Source: Salvia splendens
Taxonomy: Eukaryota > Streptophyta > Magnoliopsida > Lamiales > Lamiaceae
Assembly (NCBI RefSeq): GCF_004379255.2
Contig: NC_056046.1
Span: 3,410,001 to 3,474,000, forward strand
DNA: 64,000 nt
Reading direction: 5' to 3'
Shown here: positions 12,501-22,960 of the stretch, in pieces
Numbering within the stretch: position 1 is the first letter of the stretch
Layout: each line of letters opens with the position of its first letter
The notes under the pieces: model-generated
What the model was told of the DNA's origin: nothing
Seen by the model: only the letters and a program-made list of their open reading frames with translations
The model's database searches: none
Translations under genes and position numbers: made by a program

Positions 12501-14751
12501 TTGCATACCGTGAGCTTAGCAAAGAAGAGTTCAGTTCGTGGGAGAACGAGTTTTTGGATGCCAAGGCAACTGTTGGTCCCGACAGAGATGCATTGATCGA
12601 GGCGGCGGCTGATAAGATCGAAAGGGACTTGATTCTCCTCGGTGCTACAGCTGTAGAGGACAAACTGCAAAAAGGGGTCACTCTCCAACTTAATTTTCTT
12701 TCATTTGTTCACAATGAAGTGAACGGTCTTCGTCTAGATGTATCTGTTCTTGATGTTATTTACTCGTATGCGCTTTCTAGGTTCCCGAGTGCATTGAAAG
12801 GCTCGAAAAGGCAGGAATCAAGATTTGGGTGATAACAGGTGATAAGATGGAGACAGCCATTAACATCGGGTAATATTAATCGCTACTGTGGCCATTACAT
12901 TGAAAGCGACATGCTGTCTTATACTACCGTGATTTTGTGTAGGTTTGCTTGCAGCTTGCTGCGAGAGGACATGGAGCAAATTGTGATTACGTTAGACTCT
13001 CCAGAAATAATCGAGCTAGAAAGGGAAGGCGACAAGGAGGCCGTTGCAAAGGTAACAGGTCCTAAATATCCATACATGTCTTTAAAATACACCTCCTTCT
13101 AACTTGTCTTCTTGTCTGCCACGCTAGGCTTCGCGTAAAAGCATAATGAACCAAATCAGACAAGGAACATTGCTACTGAGTTCGTCTGGAGGGCACTTTA
13201 GTTTCTTGGCTTTGATAATTGATGGCAAGTCACTGTCGTTCATTCTGAGCGATGATCTGGAGGGTCCGTTTTGGCAACTTGCAGTTAGTTGTGCCTCTGT
13301 TATATGCTGTCGATCCACACCTAAACAGAAAGCCCTTGTATGTCCTATCTCCATCCTTCTCAAACACGCTCGTTGTTTTTCTGTACTGTTTTGAATTTTA
13401 GAGTTTACTAGGATCAAATAATGTAATGTCACTGTTGAAGATATTCAGATTACAAGATTGGTTAAGAAGGGTACGGGCAGGACGACGCTGGCTATTGGCG
13501 ACGGGGCAAATGATGTTGGCATGCTTCAAGAAGCTGATATTGGGGTCGGAATCAGCGGTGTGGAAGGAATGCAGGTAACCTCAGCTCCCGTTTTACGTCT
13601 TTGTTACTTTCCCTCTTGTATATCTTTCCTACATTGCCCCGATTCCTCTATAGCATGATCTAGACTCGTTTATGACATAGCTAGCAACCACGTGTTTCAA
13701 AACTTGACTCGTGTATTCAGGCTGTGATGGCGAGTGACTTTGCCATAGCACAGTTCCGATTTCTGGAACGCCTTTTGTTGGTTCATGGCCACTGGTGCTA
13801 CCGACGAATCTCTATGATGGTACGTCTCCATTCTCTTTATCGAGACTTCCCACGACTCGTTTTAGAGTATATGGTAACCGATGATCTGACGCTCTTCCTT
13901 CCGTCGTTCTACTAAAAATGCAGGTGTGCTACTTCTTTTACAAGAACATTGCGTTCGGGTTCACTCTCTTCTGGTTCGAGGCTTACGCTTCCTTCTCCGG
14001 CCAGCCAGCTTATAACGATTGGTATATGTCGTGCTACAACGTATTCTTCACCTCGCTCCCCGTGATCGCACTCGGTGTTTTCGATCAGGACGTCTCTCCA
14101 CGACTCTGTCTGAAGGTACAAACCCCCCGTGATTTAGTCCCGTCTCAAAATTATAGTAGTAGTTATCGTTGAACGGGAAAGTCGGGTTTGCAGAATCCCG
14201 AGTTATATCAAGAAGGAATACAAAACATCCTCTTCAGTTGGCCGCGGATTCTAGGATGGATACTCAATGGGATCATTTGCTCGGTCGTCGTCTTCTTCTT
14301 CACCACCAGTTCCGCCGTGCACCAAGCCTTCCGTGAAGACGGCCGCGTGCTCGACTTCGAAGCGCTCGGGGTCTACATGTACACGTGCGTCGTGTGGGCC
14401 GTCAACTGCCAGATGGCCCTCTCGATCAACTACTTCACGTGGATGCAGCACTTCGTCATCTGGGGCAGCATCGCGGTCTGGTACGCCTTCCTGCTCATCT
14501 ACGGGGCTTTCCCGCCTCTGTTCTCGACAACGGCCTACCAGGTGTTTGTGGAGGCCTGCGGGCCGAGCCCCATTTTCTGGCTCGGGACGCTGCTCGCGGT
14601 TGTATCATGTCTGCTGCCGTACGTCTTGTACAGGACGGTTCAGACAGAGTTCTTTCCTATGCCTCACGACATCATCCAAAAATGGCAAAGAGAAACCTCG
14701 GATGATCGAAGGAGTAAATTAAGGGAGATAGATACGTTGTTATGTAAATAG
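9594..14751 (+). CDS. ALA8: P4-type phospholipid-transporting ATPase, ALA8-like (flippase)
   Basis: Exons: 9594-9986, 10736-12096, 12191-12301, 12400-12676, 12781-12869, 12943-13051, 13128-13337, 13449-13574, 13721-13819, 13924-14115, 14194-14751; 3525 nt, 1174 aa, normal for the family. P4 hallmarks are present: DGET (195-198, replacing TGES), PISL in membrane segment 4, phosphorylation motif DKTGT (Asp427), nucleotide-binding region with [17 protein letters not shown], and the hinge GDGANDVGM (867-875). Hydrophobic segments flank the cytoplasmic loops and six more follow the hinge. These pumps move phospholipids from the outer or lumenal leaflet to the cytosolic leaflet with an ALIS (CDC50) partner. 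The N-terminus ([20 protein letters not shown]) resembles ALA8 among ALA8-12. The last exon is much richer in G+C than the rest of the gene. No damage seen. The exact ALA number is less certain than the family. Confidence 0.95.
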
Positions 14752-15919
14752 TAAAGTATGACAATTTGTTGGCATTCAAATTGATGAAGCCCAATTCACA
14801 GTTACAACTGATTGTAAGTTGTCTTGTAGAGAGCTTTGTTTGTATACAAGGTAGTTTTTTTCTTGGTCAAATTTTTTTATTGTGTATGTTTTTTTTTGTT
14901 TTTTTAGGAGAAGATTCAAAATCTTTTCCTATTTTTTTATTGTGTATGTTGTTATAGCAAGGAAGTTTATATTCAAGAATTTAAGTTGCTTGTTCTGGGA
15001 GAGGAGACAAATTGATTGATAGTTAATAGTAGTAGTATAATATAGTTATGAATATTAAATTCCGATTAATATTTGTTGACTGTTGTAGTATGAATTTGTA
15101 ATTGAAGTGGAATTAAGATTTGTTTAATCAATCATAATATTCAATTAGAAACTATACATTAAAAACCAGAATACATACTACAATTCATCTTAATTAGTGG
15201 GAGTAATAATTAAACTGAGACAAAAAAATAAATTAAGTTAGAGAAAGGAAAGAGAAGCTGATAAAAATAATATGAAGACATATTTGGCACTTTTTAGAGG
15301 ATTAATTAACAAGTTAAGAACATTACAAAGAGATGAACAATTGTTTTACTTTTAATTGTAAGAGCGTCTTTTGTAAATGAGAAATATATATTATCATATA
15401 CTCCTTATAAAAAAATAACTATACCTTCTTAAAAAGTAATAAATTCTAAGCAAAAAAGATGAATTAAAAAAGTAAATAAAAATAACTAATTTTTCTGCCA
15501 CGAAATTATCACAATTTATAGCTTTAAAAAAAACTAAATAATTGAAAGTATAATTAGGAAACTCATTAAAGGTGTGAATAGTGTGATCATTAACTTATCT
15601 ACTAAACTAATCGGCTAATTAAAGAAAAACCAACCGCAAATTATCAAGAGAAAGCAACTGCTATACAAAAACATTGCAAATCGCATACATGGGAAACTGG
15701 GAAAGCATTCATTAGAAGTATCTTATAACCCCAACATATTAGAAATCATCTGCATCATAGTAAGGGTCTACAGTTAATATCCAGATTATTAAACGATATT
15801 AGAAATATATCACTTGCAATGAAGGTTTTTTCAGCATAATCCACTATCTGCATTCTTCTTAGCTGCTTCTCCAACTTCATTGGATGGATCAAAGTTCTTT
15901 TCATCAATACCTTCAATAG
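14752..15919. other. 3' UTR of the P4-ATPase and spacer
   Basis: T-rich sequence follows the stop. A short stretch TTTTTTTATTGTGTATGTT occurs twice (about 14872 and 14932). The rest is AT-rich and noncoding. The region lies between the converging P4-ATPase and the chimeric ORF. Confidence 0.5.
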
Positions 15920-16843
15920 CTATCTCTCCCTCTTCATCTTTTCCTGTTCTTCTTCTCCTTCAGGTTTCCTTCCCGAGTGTTCCCACAAGTAATGTTCCAG
16001 TAGCACCTCCACTTTCTCCTTGCCCTTGTGGATGGAGGGGGGTAGGGAAGGGAGGGGGGAGCTCTTCATCGTTTCCAGTAGGTTTCTCTTCCTGTTCTTC
16101 TCCACCAGGTTTCCTTCCCGAGTGTTCCCACCAGTAAGGTTCCAGCACATCCACTTTCTCCTTGCCCTTGGGGAGGGGGTAGGGAAGGGAGGGGGGATTG
16201 GGGCAGTGGCAGGAAAGGGAGGGGGGATGGGGGCAGTGGCAGGGGAGGGAGGGGGAAGGGGGGCATCGGGGAAGATGTGGGAGCGGGGCAAAGGGTGAGG
16301 GGGTAAACGGTGTAAGGAGAGGCCGTATAGAATGTCACGAGGGACGATGTTGGATAGGACATCCATAGGGATGACATCCGACAGAGGGATATTGGGGGGA
16401 GGGGGGAGTAAGATGACATGCGCAAGAGCTGTTGAAAGCTCTTCTATTCCCGGGGGTTGGTGATGGATGGGTGTCGCTGCAAAGCATTGCATAATGCGCT
16501 CCACATGTGCCATTTTCGGAAATTGGGTCTTCTCACGATCGAGAGCGGTCTTGAGAGCTCCCCTAAGCTCCACTATCGGGTCGGACCAGAAATCCTCATC
16601 AAGATCATCGTCCCAACTTGTTCTCGGATCCACAAAACGTGGAGGGGGATAGCTATCTTCATTCTGTGATCAAATTGAAGAATCAAATTGCTACATATAG
16701 AAGTAAAATGAGGATCTTCTGCTCCTAACTAACAAATAGAAGTAAAATGGATTTACCAAGTCATCATTGGGCTTCTCAAGATCAAGAGCGTTGATTGAAT
16801 CTTTAGCAGTAAGGGGGAATTTCTTCTCTGGTAGATGCTTCAT
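15920..16843 (-). CDS. Chimeric ORF: kinase first coding exon (loop deleted) fused to a proline-rich exon
   Basis: Exon 1 (16757-16843, 29 codons) is a copy of the kinase first coding exon with an in-frame loss of 27 codons. The start [13 protein letters not shown] and the end LDLEK.N.DL remain, while the glycine loop is gone and the VAIK Lys is Asn. Its donor (TTG/GTAAAT) matches the parent gene. A 93-bp intron leads to an acceptor (ATCACAG/AAT) at 16664, and exon 2 (15920-16663) continues in the same phase for 247 codons, giving 276 aa. Exon 2 starts NEDSYPPPRFVDPRTSWDDD, then a possible helical region (VELRGALKTALDREKTQFPK), then a proline-rich stretch with repeats of PPFPATAPIP and a charged C-terminus ending KMKRER. 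I do not recognise exon 2. The copied 5' UTR, intron and promoter region lie upstream, so transcription is plausible but unproven. It may also be a pseudogene. Confidence 0.5.
15930..16270. repeat. 145-bp tandem duplication plus G-rich minisatellite
   Basis: A block around GGTTTCCTTCCCGAGTGTTC at 15963 recurs at 16108, a shift of 145 bp. As 145 is not a multiple of three, the second copy is read in another frame of the overlapping chimeric ORF. From about 16165 to 16265 the plus strand has many runs of three to six G (GGGAGGGGGTAGGGAAGGG and similar), with a roughly 30-bp unit repeated about twice. On the minus strand this encodes the proline-rich repeats. Confidence 0.75.
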
Positions 16844-18310
16844 GATTTTCCCTTTTTTTTATGTTGTTGAATCTTCTACTCCTTGCTGATGTAGAAAACG
16901 TCCCCTCACAGCTTGCTCATGGAGGCTGGTGAACAAGTAATATATTATGGTTAATCAAACAAGCTAGCATTGTTACTCATGTGCAAAAATGTTCAAGCTG
17001 GGTGTTTGTGCTCAGAGAATATCATTCTGATGATGCATCAAGATAAACAGAAAGGATAAATTAGCGAGTGAAGCATGTTCAACCCTGAGGTGATAACTTG
17101 TGAAGTTCTAAAAATGAGAAAAGATATGATCAAAAAGTGAATACTCTTGCAAATTTTCATTAAAGCATGATACAATAATATTTCTGCACATTAGCACAGA
17201 TATTAAAAACCAAATAAACAGCTGTTAGGAAAATAACAAGTTATGATGGCATGGGGTCATTAGTAGGGCCAAATACTGAGGAAGAACACTTCTGACAATT
17301 GATAACTGATCAGCTACACATGTTCAGCAAATACAGCAGATCCCACTAAAGGCCACAGGAAACTGATAATGGTATATCATTCATGACTCATGGTTGAAAA
17401 GAACTATAGTTGCATGCATCAATGTATGCACAGGCAATACAATGAAGAATAAAAGTGAAGTATGCAACTTCAACAGCAGTGCAACTAACTAGACTAGAAA
17501 TGGAAAAAACAGCTTCATATGATGAAGCTTAACAGCCACATAATTAAACAGTTACATGAAGCCCAAACGCTGCACAGTTTGATGCAAATCAGATATTTAT
17601 GTTAATGACTAAATATTAAGAGAAATAACTAAGTACTGCCATTCCTCCATCAGATTGCTTCTGACACCAAATTAACGTACTTGACTGCATTCCAGCTAAC
17701 AGTTCTACTAACATGATCTGAAAATGTATAATATGAAGCATCTTCAAACAGCAACATGAGAAATTTAAAGGATTTTATTTTTCATAAGATCAAAAAACAA
17801 AATAACTGCAACAGGTATCGAGACAGAGTGAAGATAACAATTCTAACACAATAATAGCTAAAATTCCAACTAACATGAGCTAGAACTTAGAAATGCAGAA
17901 ACTCACGATTGTTTTTATTCGAAGATAGACAAAACAACTGCGTCGTGCTTCATGACTGAGAGAAAATAACAATCCGTAACACAATTATCGCTACAAATTA
18001 CAGAGTGAAAACAACAATCCAAAGCACAATTATCGCTACAAATCACAGAGTGGAATGATAATCCAAAACACAATTATCGCTATGCAATTTAGACGGACCT
18101 AGGGCTCCGGATAATCGAGGAATGAGAAATGCAACGATTTCCAACGCCTGATCAGCGATGGAATCCGAACACCGGTCGAGAAGAAACGCTGCGGCGGCGA
18201 TGGTAGAACTTCCGCTGGTCAGCAACAAACCGCCGTAGACGATCTCAAATTTTTAGCTGAATACATCGCAGTTTACTGAGTGACAAGCGTGGTTGAGCTC
18301 CGCTTTAAAG
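16670..18310 (-). repeat. Duplicated copy of the kinase 5' region (parent 2340-4240)
   Basis: The segment aligns collinearly with 2340-4240: end of intron 2, first coding exon, the long 5' UTR intron and the 5' UTR exon, in the same (minus) orientation. It has many small substitutions and indels, including loss of about 80 bp matching 2850-2930 and of 81 bp in the coding exon. Similarity stops near 16670, where the unrelated proline-rich exon begins, and fades above about 18310. The P4-ATPase gene separates the two copies. The parent acceptor GAAGCAG just before the ATG has become AAAAGGG in the copy, so splicing of its first intron may be altered. Confidence 0.88.
17968..18084. repeat. Three tandem units of about 45 bp
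   Basis: ACAATTATCGCTA starts at 17981, 18026 and 18070, each followed by similar sequence. The parent locus has a single such unit (near 3820), so the array expanded after duplication. Confidence 0.75.
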
Positions 18311-19261
18311 GAATCAATATTCGTTACTCCTGATAATGGAGGGAAAACTATACACCCATGTGGGTCCGCGGGATGAATTTCGTTTTTAGTTATTTAATTA
18401 ATTTATAATTATTTGAGATAATTACTCCTATTATAAAAGAGACGTCTCATTATTTATTATGATATGGGTCTAATCCCAAAAAATTGCATTTTATATAGAA
18501 ACCAAGAAATCTCCTATGTCGTATGTAGTCTTTCGACATGATACTTAATCTTAGGGTAAAAGTTACATTGCATGTTATGAAATATTATTCTTTGTGTTTA
18601 TGAAAGTATGAACATTTAGTTTGTCACAGATTTTAGTGTATAATTATTAAAGTAAAAATAAAAATAAAGAATTGTGTAAGTAGTGTTAATGGAAAATATA
18701 CTCCACATCATTAGTAGCATAGTGTAATAGTATAAGGAAAAAAATAAAATGGTGTATAGGGACAATGTGTTGTTTAATTAATCCAAAATTAGAAAGTTCA
18801 TATTTTCCAGAGATGAACTAATAAAAAAATAGTTTATATTTTTAAGAAACGGGGAGAATATCTGTAATTAAATGTTTCATATTACTATATTTTACTTTTT
18901 GATGTTCTTCATTTAATGTTACAGTACATTTTATTTTTGTTATTTTGATAAATGGAGTCTAAATTCTACTAATTTATTTTATTCATATTTTATAATAAAA
19001 TTACTAACGTAGAAAAGAAAATTTTATATTTTATTAATTATTTACACTCATTTTTTTAATGTAACTAAAATTTGAATTGAATAAATATAAATTTATCCAC
19101 AAAGTGTCAGGTTCGTGGTCATGAGATTTGGCTCGGATCAGCTGTCTCGGAGTGTGGGTGCATATGCACCAGCCACAACTAAATATATAAGCAGCATGTG
19201 GAGTTAGCTATAACTAACTATGAGCAGCTGGTATATGAAGTGTGAGATGCGGAAGAGTGAA
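18311..19261. other. Intergenic, no gene seen
   Basis: AT-rich spacer. No gene, RNA gene or element ends recognised. Confidence 0.55.
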
Positions 19262-19739
19262 ACACTAGAGTTCAAATCTTGTAATTAGATTGAGAGCGCG
19301 AGTGTTGTTTTTTATTCCATTCATGTTTCCCGGTGTAATCTTCTTCATCTTGTATTTGTGCATAAAGATCCTCATATAGTTTTCTGTGGATGTAGGTTTG
19401 ATAAAACCGAACAACGTAAAATCTCCGCGTGTGGTGTTCATTCGTTTCTTCTTCATCCATCCAATCGTCAAATTGGTGATTCATTCGTATGGCGGACATC
19501 AGGAAGGAAATTTTAATCCCATAAATTGTTTACTTTCGGAAATTGTTTAATTTGTGAATTGGTGATTTTTTTTAATGTGGGAATTCCGTCGGGAATTCCG
19601 CAGGGGAAGTCCGTCACTGTGCAGTGGGAAGTCCGTATGACGTGGCAGTGCAGTGGGAAGTTCTTATGACGTGGCAGGAGGTGTTTTTGAAAAGTCCGTG
19701 GGGAATTTCGCTGGGACATCCACACCACTGCGGATGCCC
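19262..19739 (-). mobile_element. Truncated PIF/Harbinger-like element remnant
   Basis: Read on the minus strand it starts with GGGCATCCGCAGTGGTGTGG at 19739, flanked by TTA, the usual target of PIF/Harbinger elements. Subterminal repeats of CGGACTTCCCAC follow. At 19499 an ORF opens (MSAIRMNHQFDDWMDEEETN, about 75 codons), of the acidic kind found at the start of such transposases, then breaks off. No second terminal repeat was found, so the element is truncated. The flank at 19740-19804 has a relative at 7876-7936 that lacks the insertion. Confidence 0.5.
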
Positions 19740-19804
19740 TAAGTTGTTGAGTTATTTGGTGCGACTACGACAGTACAACCATACGGTGTCAAGCACTAAG
19801 ACGA

Positions 19805-20911
19805 TTATAATACTTCTATTGAATTTACTTGACATCATTAATTTACGTCATTGATATTGAACTCACGTAATCATAGAACAGCTGGTATAGATAATTAGTA
19901 CTTGCGGTTAGAAAATATAATGCAGAAAATAAAATATTATTGCAGAAGGTAAAAAAGAGAGAACTTAAAAGACTACATTGTGAATTACTTGAATTGCATT
20001 CTCTTAATGGTCACACAACCTTTTATAGGCTCTAATTCTAGCTATATATGGAAAATATATTCTAATTATACTGATATTTCCTTAATTTAATTTTCCATAA
20101 TCTTTATTAATTTCCTTCATTATTCTTGTCATAACTTCATCTGTTGTCTTCTTGTTCTCAAATTAATTAATTTCCTCATTCCAACACATACTCCTCCGTA
20201 TTACATTTTCCATGCAATTTTTTCATGTGAACATATAAAATGAGGCTTTTGTTGGAATTTTTTTATTTATGATGATATTGTTTACATATTGCGACAAAAT
20301 AGACAAATAATACGGAGTATGTGATATCGTTATGACATTCAGTTTAAGGTTATTTCATGATGCATAAATGATACTACTAGTACTCCATTCTATAGCACTC
20401 AATGGATATTGGATAATTAATTAATGTACTATAATACAATATTGAACATCGTACTATGACTATGTCAATATTTTTACTATAATTTAAAAAGCACAGTATG
20501 TTACACCGTATGGTAACTACCATAATTAAAACAACAAACAATTGGATAACTACAATAATTTTAAAAAAATAGTACTCCATTGTATAATATGGTAACTACC
20601 CTAAATAAAATAAATGGGTTAATAAAAATATTCACCCACACTAACTCTTTTCGGAATCGGATTTGTATGTAAATACAACCACTTATATTTACCCGAACCC
20701 TCACAGAAAATAACACCTTTTTATTATGTGTTCAACCAAACCAAACCAAACCATTCAATCCTGAAGTTCAAACGAGAGACCATGTCGTTGGAGATTTCTA
20801 AGATGGTTAAACGACTGACGAGAGTCAAGTGTAGCAAAAACTTGCGACTTATTTGTTTCCCTCATTTTAGTATTAAAATCAACCTTTCATTTCATACTGA
20901 AGAATTCAAAC
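19805..20911. other. Spacer before the RING gene
   Basis: Very AT-rich. The stretch 19960-20190 has the look of an old LTR fragment but I could not define its ends. A short run of CAAAC repeats at about 20733-20750 lies just upstream of the RING gene. Confidence 0.4.
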
Positions 20912-21478
20912 ATGGATTCTGGAGCCGCGGTACAGAGTCTTCCTTTCTTTTCCTCACACAACACCACCTACTTAGCTGCCCATGTCATCGCCCGAGAGCG
21001 AAAAAGCTTCTCGTGCGATGACGTAGAAGAGGCGGTTGGAAAACTCATCCACGATAATCTCCAGAGCGTCAAGCGGAACAAGGTGAGATACCGCAATAGT
21101 AGAGACTATGGCTTCGTGTGCAGACCCGTGACCGAGCTCGTATGGAAAGAGGTGCGAAAGATTAGAATTAAGTACGTGGAATTAAAGGTGGATTTGAATG
21201 TACGGACGGTATACTCTTACGCGTATGTCTTTGCCATGCCCATGCCCATGCCCACCCGCCGCCTCGGCATGTCTACCTTGGGGTTCGGGCTGATGGAGTT
21301 TTGCAGTGGTGTGGCGGCAGCGGACTGTTGCTCCATCTGTTTGATGGAGATCAGTAGCGCCGCCACCCTTAGAATGCCGTGTAGGCATTTGTTTCACGCC
21401 GATTGCATCGTGACTTGGCTACGGAAGAGTCACTATTGTCCTCTTTGCCGCTATCGGATGCCAAGGGACAAATTTTAA
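20912..21478 (+). CDS. Small intronless RING-H2 finger protein (putative E3 ubiquitin ligase)
   Basis: One exon, 188 aa. The C-terminal RING-H2 is complete: Cys140, Cys143, Cys157, His159, His162, Cys165, Cys176, Cys179, with the usual Trp between ligands six and seven (VTWL). RING-H2 domains bind an E2 enzyme and direct ubiquitin transfer, so an E3 role is likely; the substrate is unknown. The N-terminal 130 residues have no recognised domain and no membrane segment; a short (Met-Pro)3 run at about 109-114 comes from a CCCATG repeat. The ATG at 20912 gives the longest frame starting with Met before the domain. Such short intronless RING genes often form recent lineage-specific families. Expression is untested. 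Confidence 0.82.
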   Translation: MDSGAAVQSLPFFSSHNTTYLAAHVIARERKSFSCDDVEEAVGKLIHDNLQSVKRNKVRYRNSRDYGFVCRPVTELVWKEVRKIRIKYVELKVDLNVRTVYSYAYVFAMPMPMPTRRLGMSTLGFGLMEFCSGVAAADCCSICLMEISSAATLRMPCRHLFHADCIVTWLRKSHYCPLCRYRMPRDKF

Positions 21479-22054
21479 CTACTCCACATAACTTGTAATT
21501 ATAATCTTGTTTAGATCACTATTAAGTATCCATACATAGACCAAAGGGACAAAGGTGTTGCATGTGTTTAGGTGTATACTTGTTAGTATTTTGTTGTGTG
21601 TTGATTTAATTTTTTAGGTATTTATTGAATTGTTGTTTTTAATTATTGGAATATTGGACGATGAATATTGTTATCGTGTTGATTTGTATTTTAGCGTGCT
21701 TCTTTGAATATTTAGGTATGAATTGCTATATTTCTAGATGTTGAATTATTCAAAAAAAATTAAAATTAAAACTACAAATCGGATCCAATTCCGGAATTCA
21801 TGAAAATTTGTAACCTGATGAAACCAGACCGGATAGAATCGGAACTGGCCGGTTAAGCATGCCTAATTAATACTACTCCAATAATTACAAGTATCACATA
21901 AAATTCAAATTACGTCATAGATAAAGGAAATAGACACTGATCAAATTAATATGATGACATAATCAGTGGGAAGGAGAGAGTAACTAGGATAAATAGTCTC
22001 ATATTCAATTGCACTCAATTTAACACATATAATTAGTAATATGAGTATTATCAA
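21479..22054. other. 3' flank of the RING gene, no gene seen
   Basis: AT-rich, noncoding. Nothing recognised. Confidence 0.5.
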
Positions 22055-22241
22055 TTGATAACTTTCTTAAATTGATAATTGACAACTATGTCAACAACCT
22101 ATGTTATAGATGTCAACACGGAGACATTTGTATGCCAACTAAATATAATTGGCATAGGTATATGTTTTCGTATTGATATCTATAATATAGATATAAGTTG
22201 TTAACATAGTGGTCAGTTATCAATATAAGAAAATTATTATT
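22055..22241. repeat. Hairpin-forming inverted repeat (MITE-like)
   Basis: Arms at about 22055-22137 and 22151-22241 are imperfect reverse complements: TTGATAATTGACAACTATGT on the left pairs with ACATAGTGGTCAGTTATCAA on the right. The loop is about 13 bp. Noncoding. Confidence 0.6.
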
Positions 22242-22832
22242 CTAACAGGACCCAACAGTACTATATGTTAAAATTATTTGGAGATTAGTGTAGCTCCGTT
22301 GGTGGTTCGAGATACTACATTGTTAGCTTTTCAACAGTTTTGTGGTTAAATTTAGTTAAAAGCATCGATTATAATTATAAGTTTCTTTCTGATCAGATTT
22401 TAATCAAAGCACACTATAAAAAACAAGCAAATAACCAACGGAAAAATCATAGGGTAAAATCAATTTATCCGTTGGAAAATGGTATTACCAAGGGATAGTA
22501 GTCATAAGTAAAAGCCTCGACGCAAATATTTTTACCAAGGGATAGTAGCCGTGGGTAAATTTCCCAACAGCAAATCCGTTGGTAATTGTCTGTGAGGGTT
22601 TTGGACATTTTCCAACGGCATTTCTCCATTGGTAATCATTCAAAATCTGTATTTGCACCATTTTGTATTTTTTTTCTCTGAACCTGTACAAACAATATCA
22701 TGTTCTAGCTACACCATAAAATCAATAACAAATAAATAATGACCAAAATGAAAATCATCATTGATAAACCTCAAAATTATTAATCAAAATATACAATCCA
22801 ACATACGAAGCCAACATAAAGTGTCTGAGTTT

Positions 22833-22960
22833 TCAAAATGAGTTCATGAGATATATGAACTCATCATCATAATCAGGATTGTGACTTGATTGTTGGCTTG
22901 CTTGGACATCATAAACTACTTCATTGTTTCTTCCATCTCCCATTTTTGGTCGCGTAGTTC
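22833..22960 (-). pseudogene. Short coding remnant inside the CACTA element
   Basis: The minus strand reads QASQQSSHNPDYDDEFIYLM and ends at a stop near 22833. In an overlapping frame just upstream it reads NELRQELWREMHQELRDQKW, a charged heptad-like helix. Such Glu/Gln/Arg-rich helices followed by an acidic tail resemble the C-terminus of the second protein of plant CACTA elements, but the match is from general appearance only. The frames are disrupted. Confidence 0.35.

Noticed and set aside
14267..14722. Alternative-frame ORFs over the last flippase exon
   Set aside because: Frames open only because of high GC; the real frame carries the conserved membrane segments.
19960..20190. AT-rich stretch resembling a copia LTR
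   Set aside because: Only general composition suggests it; no borders found.
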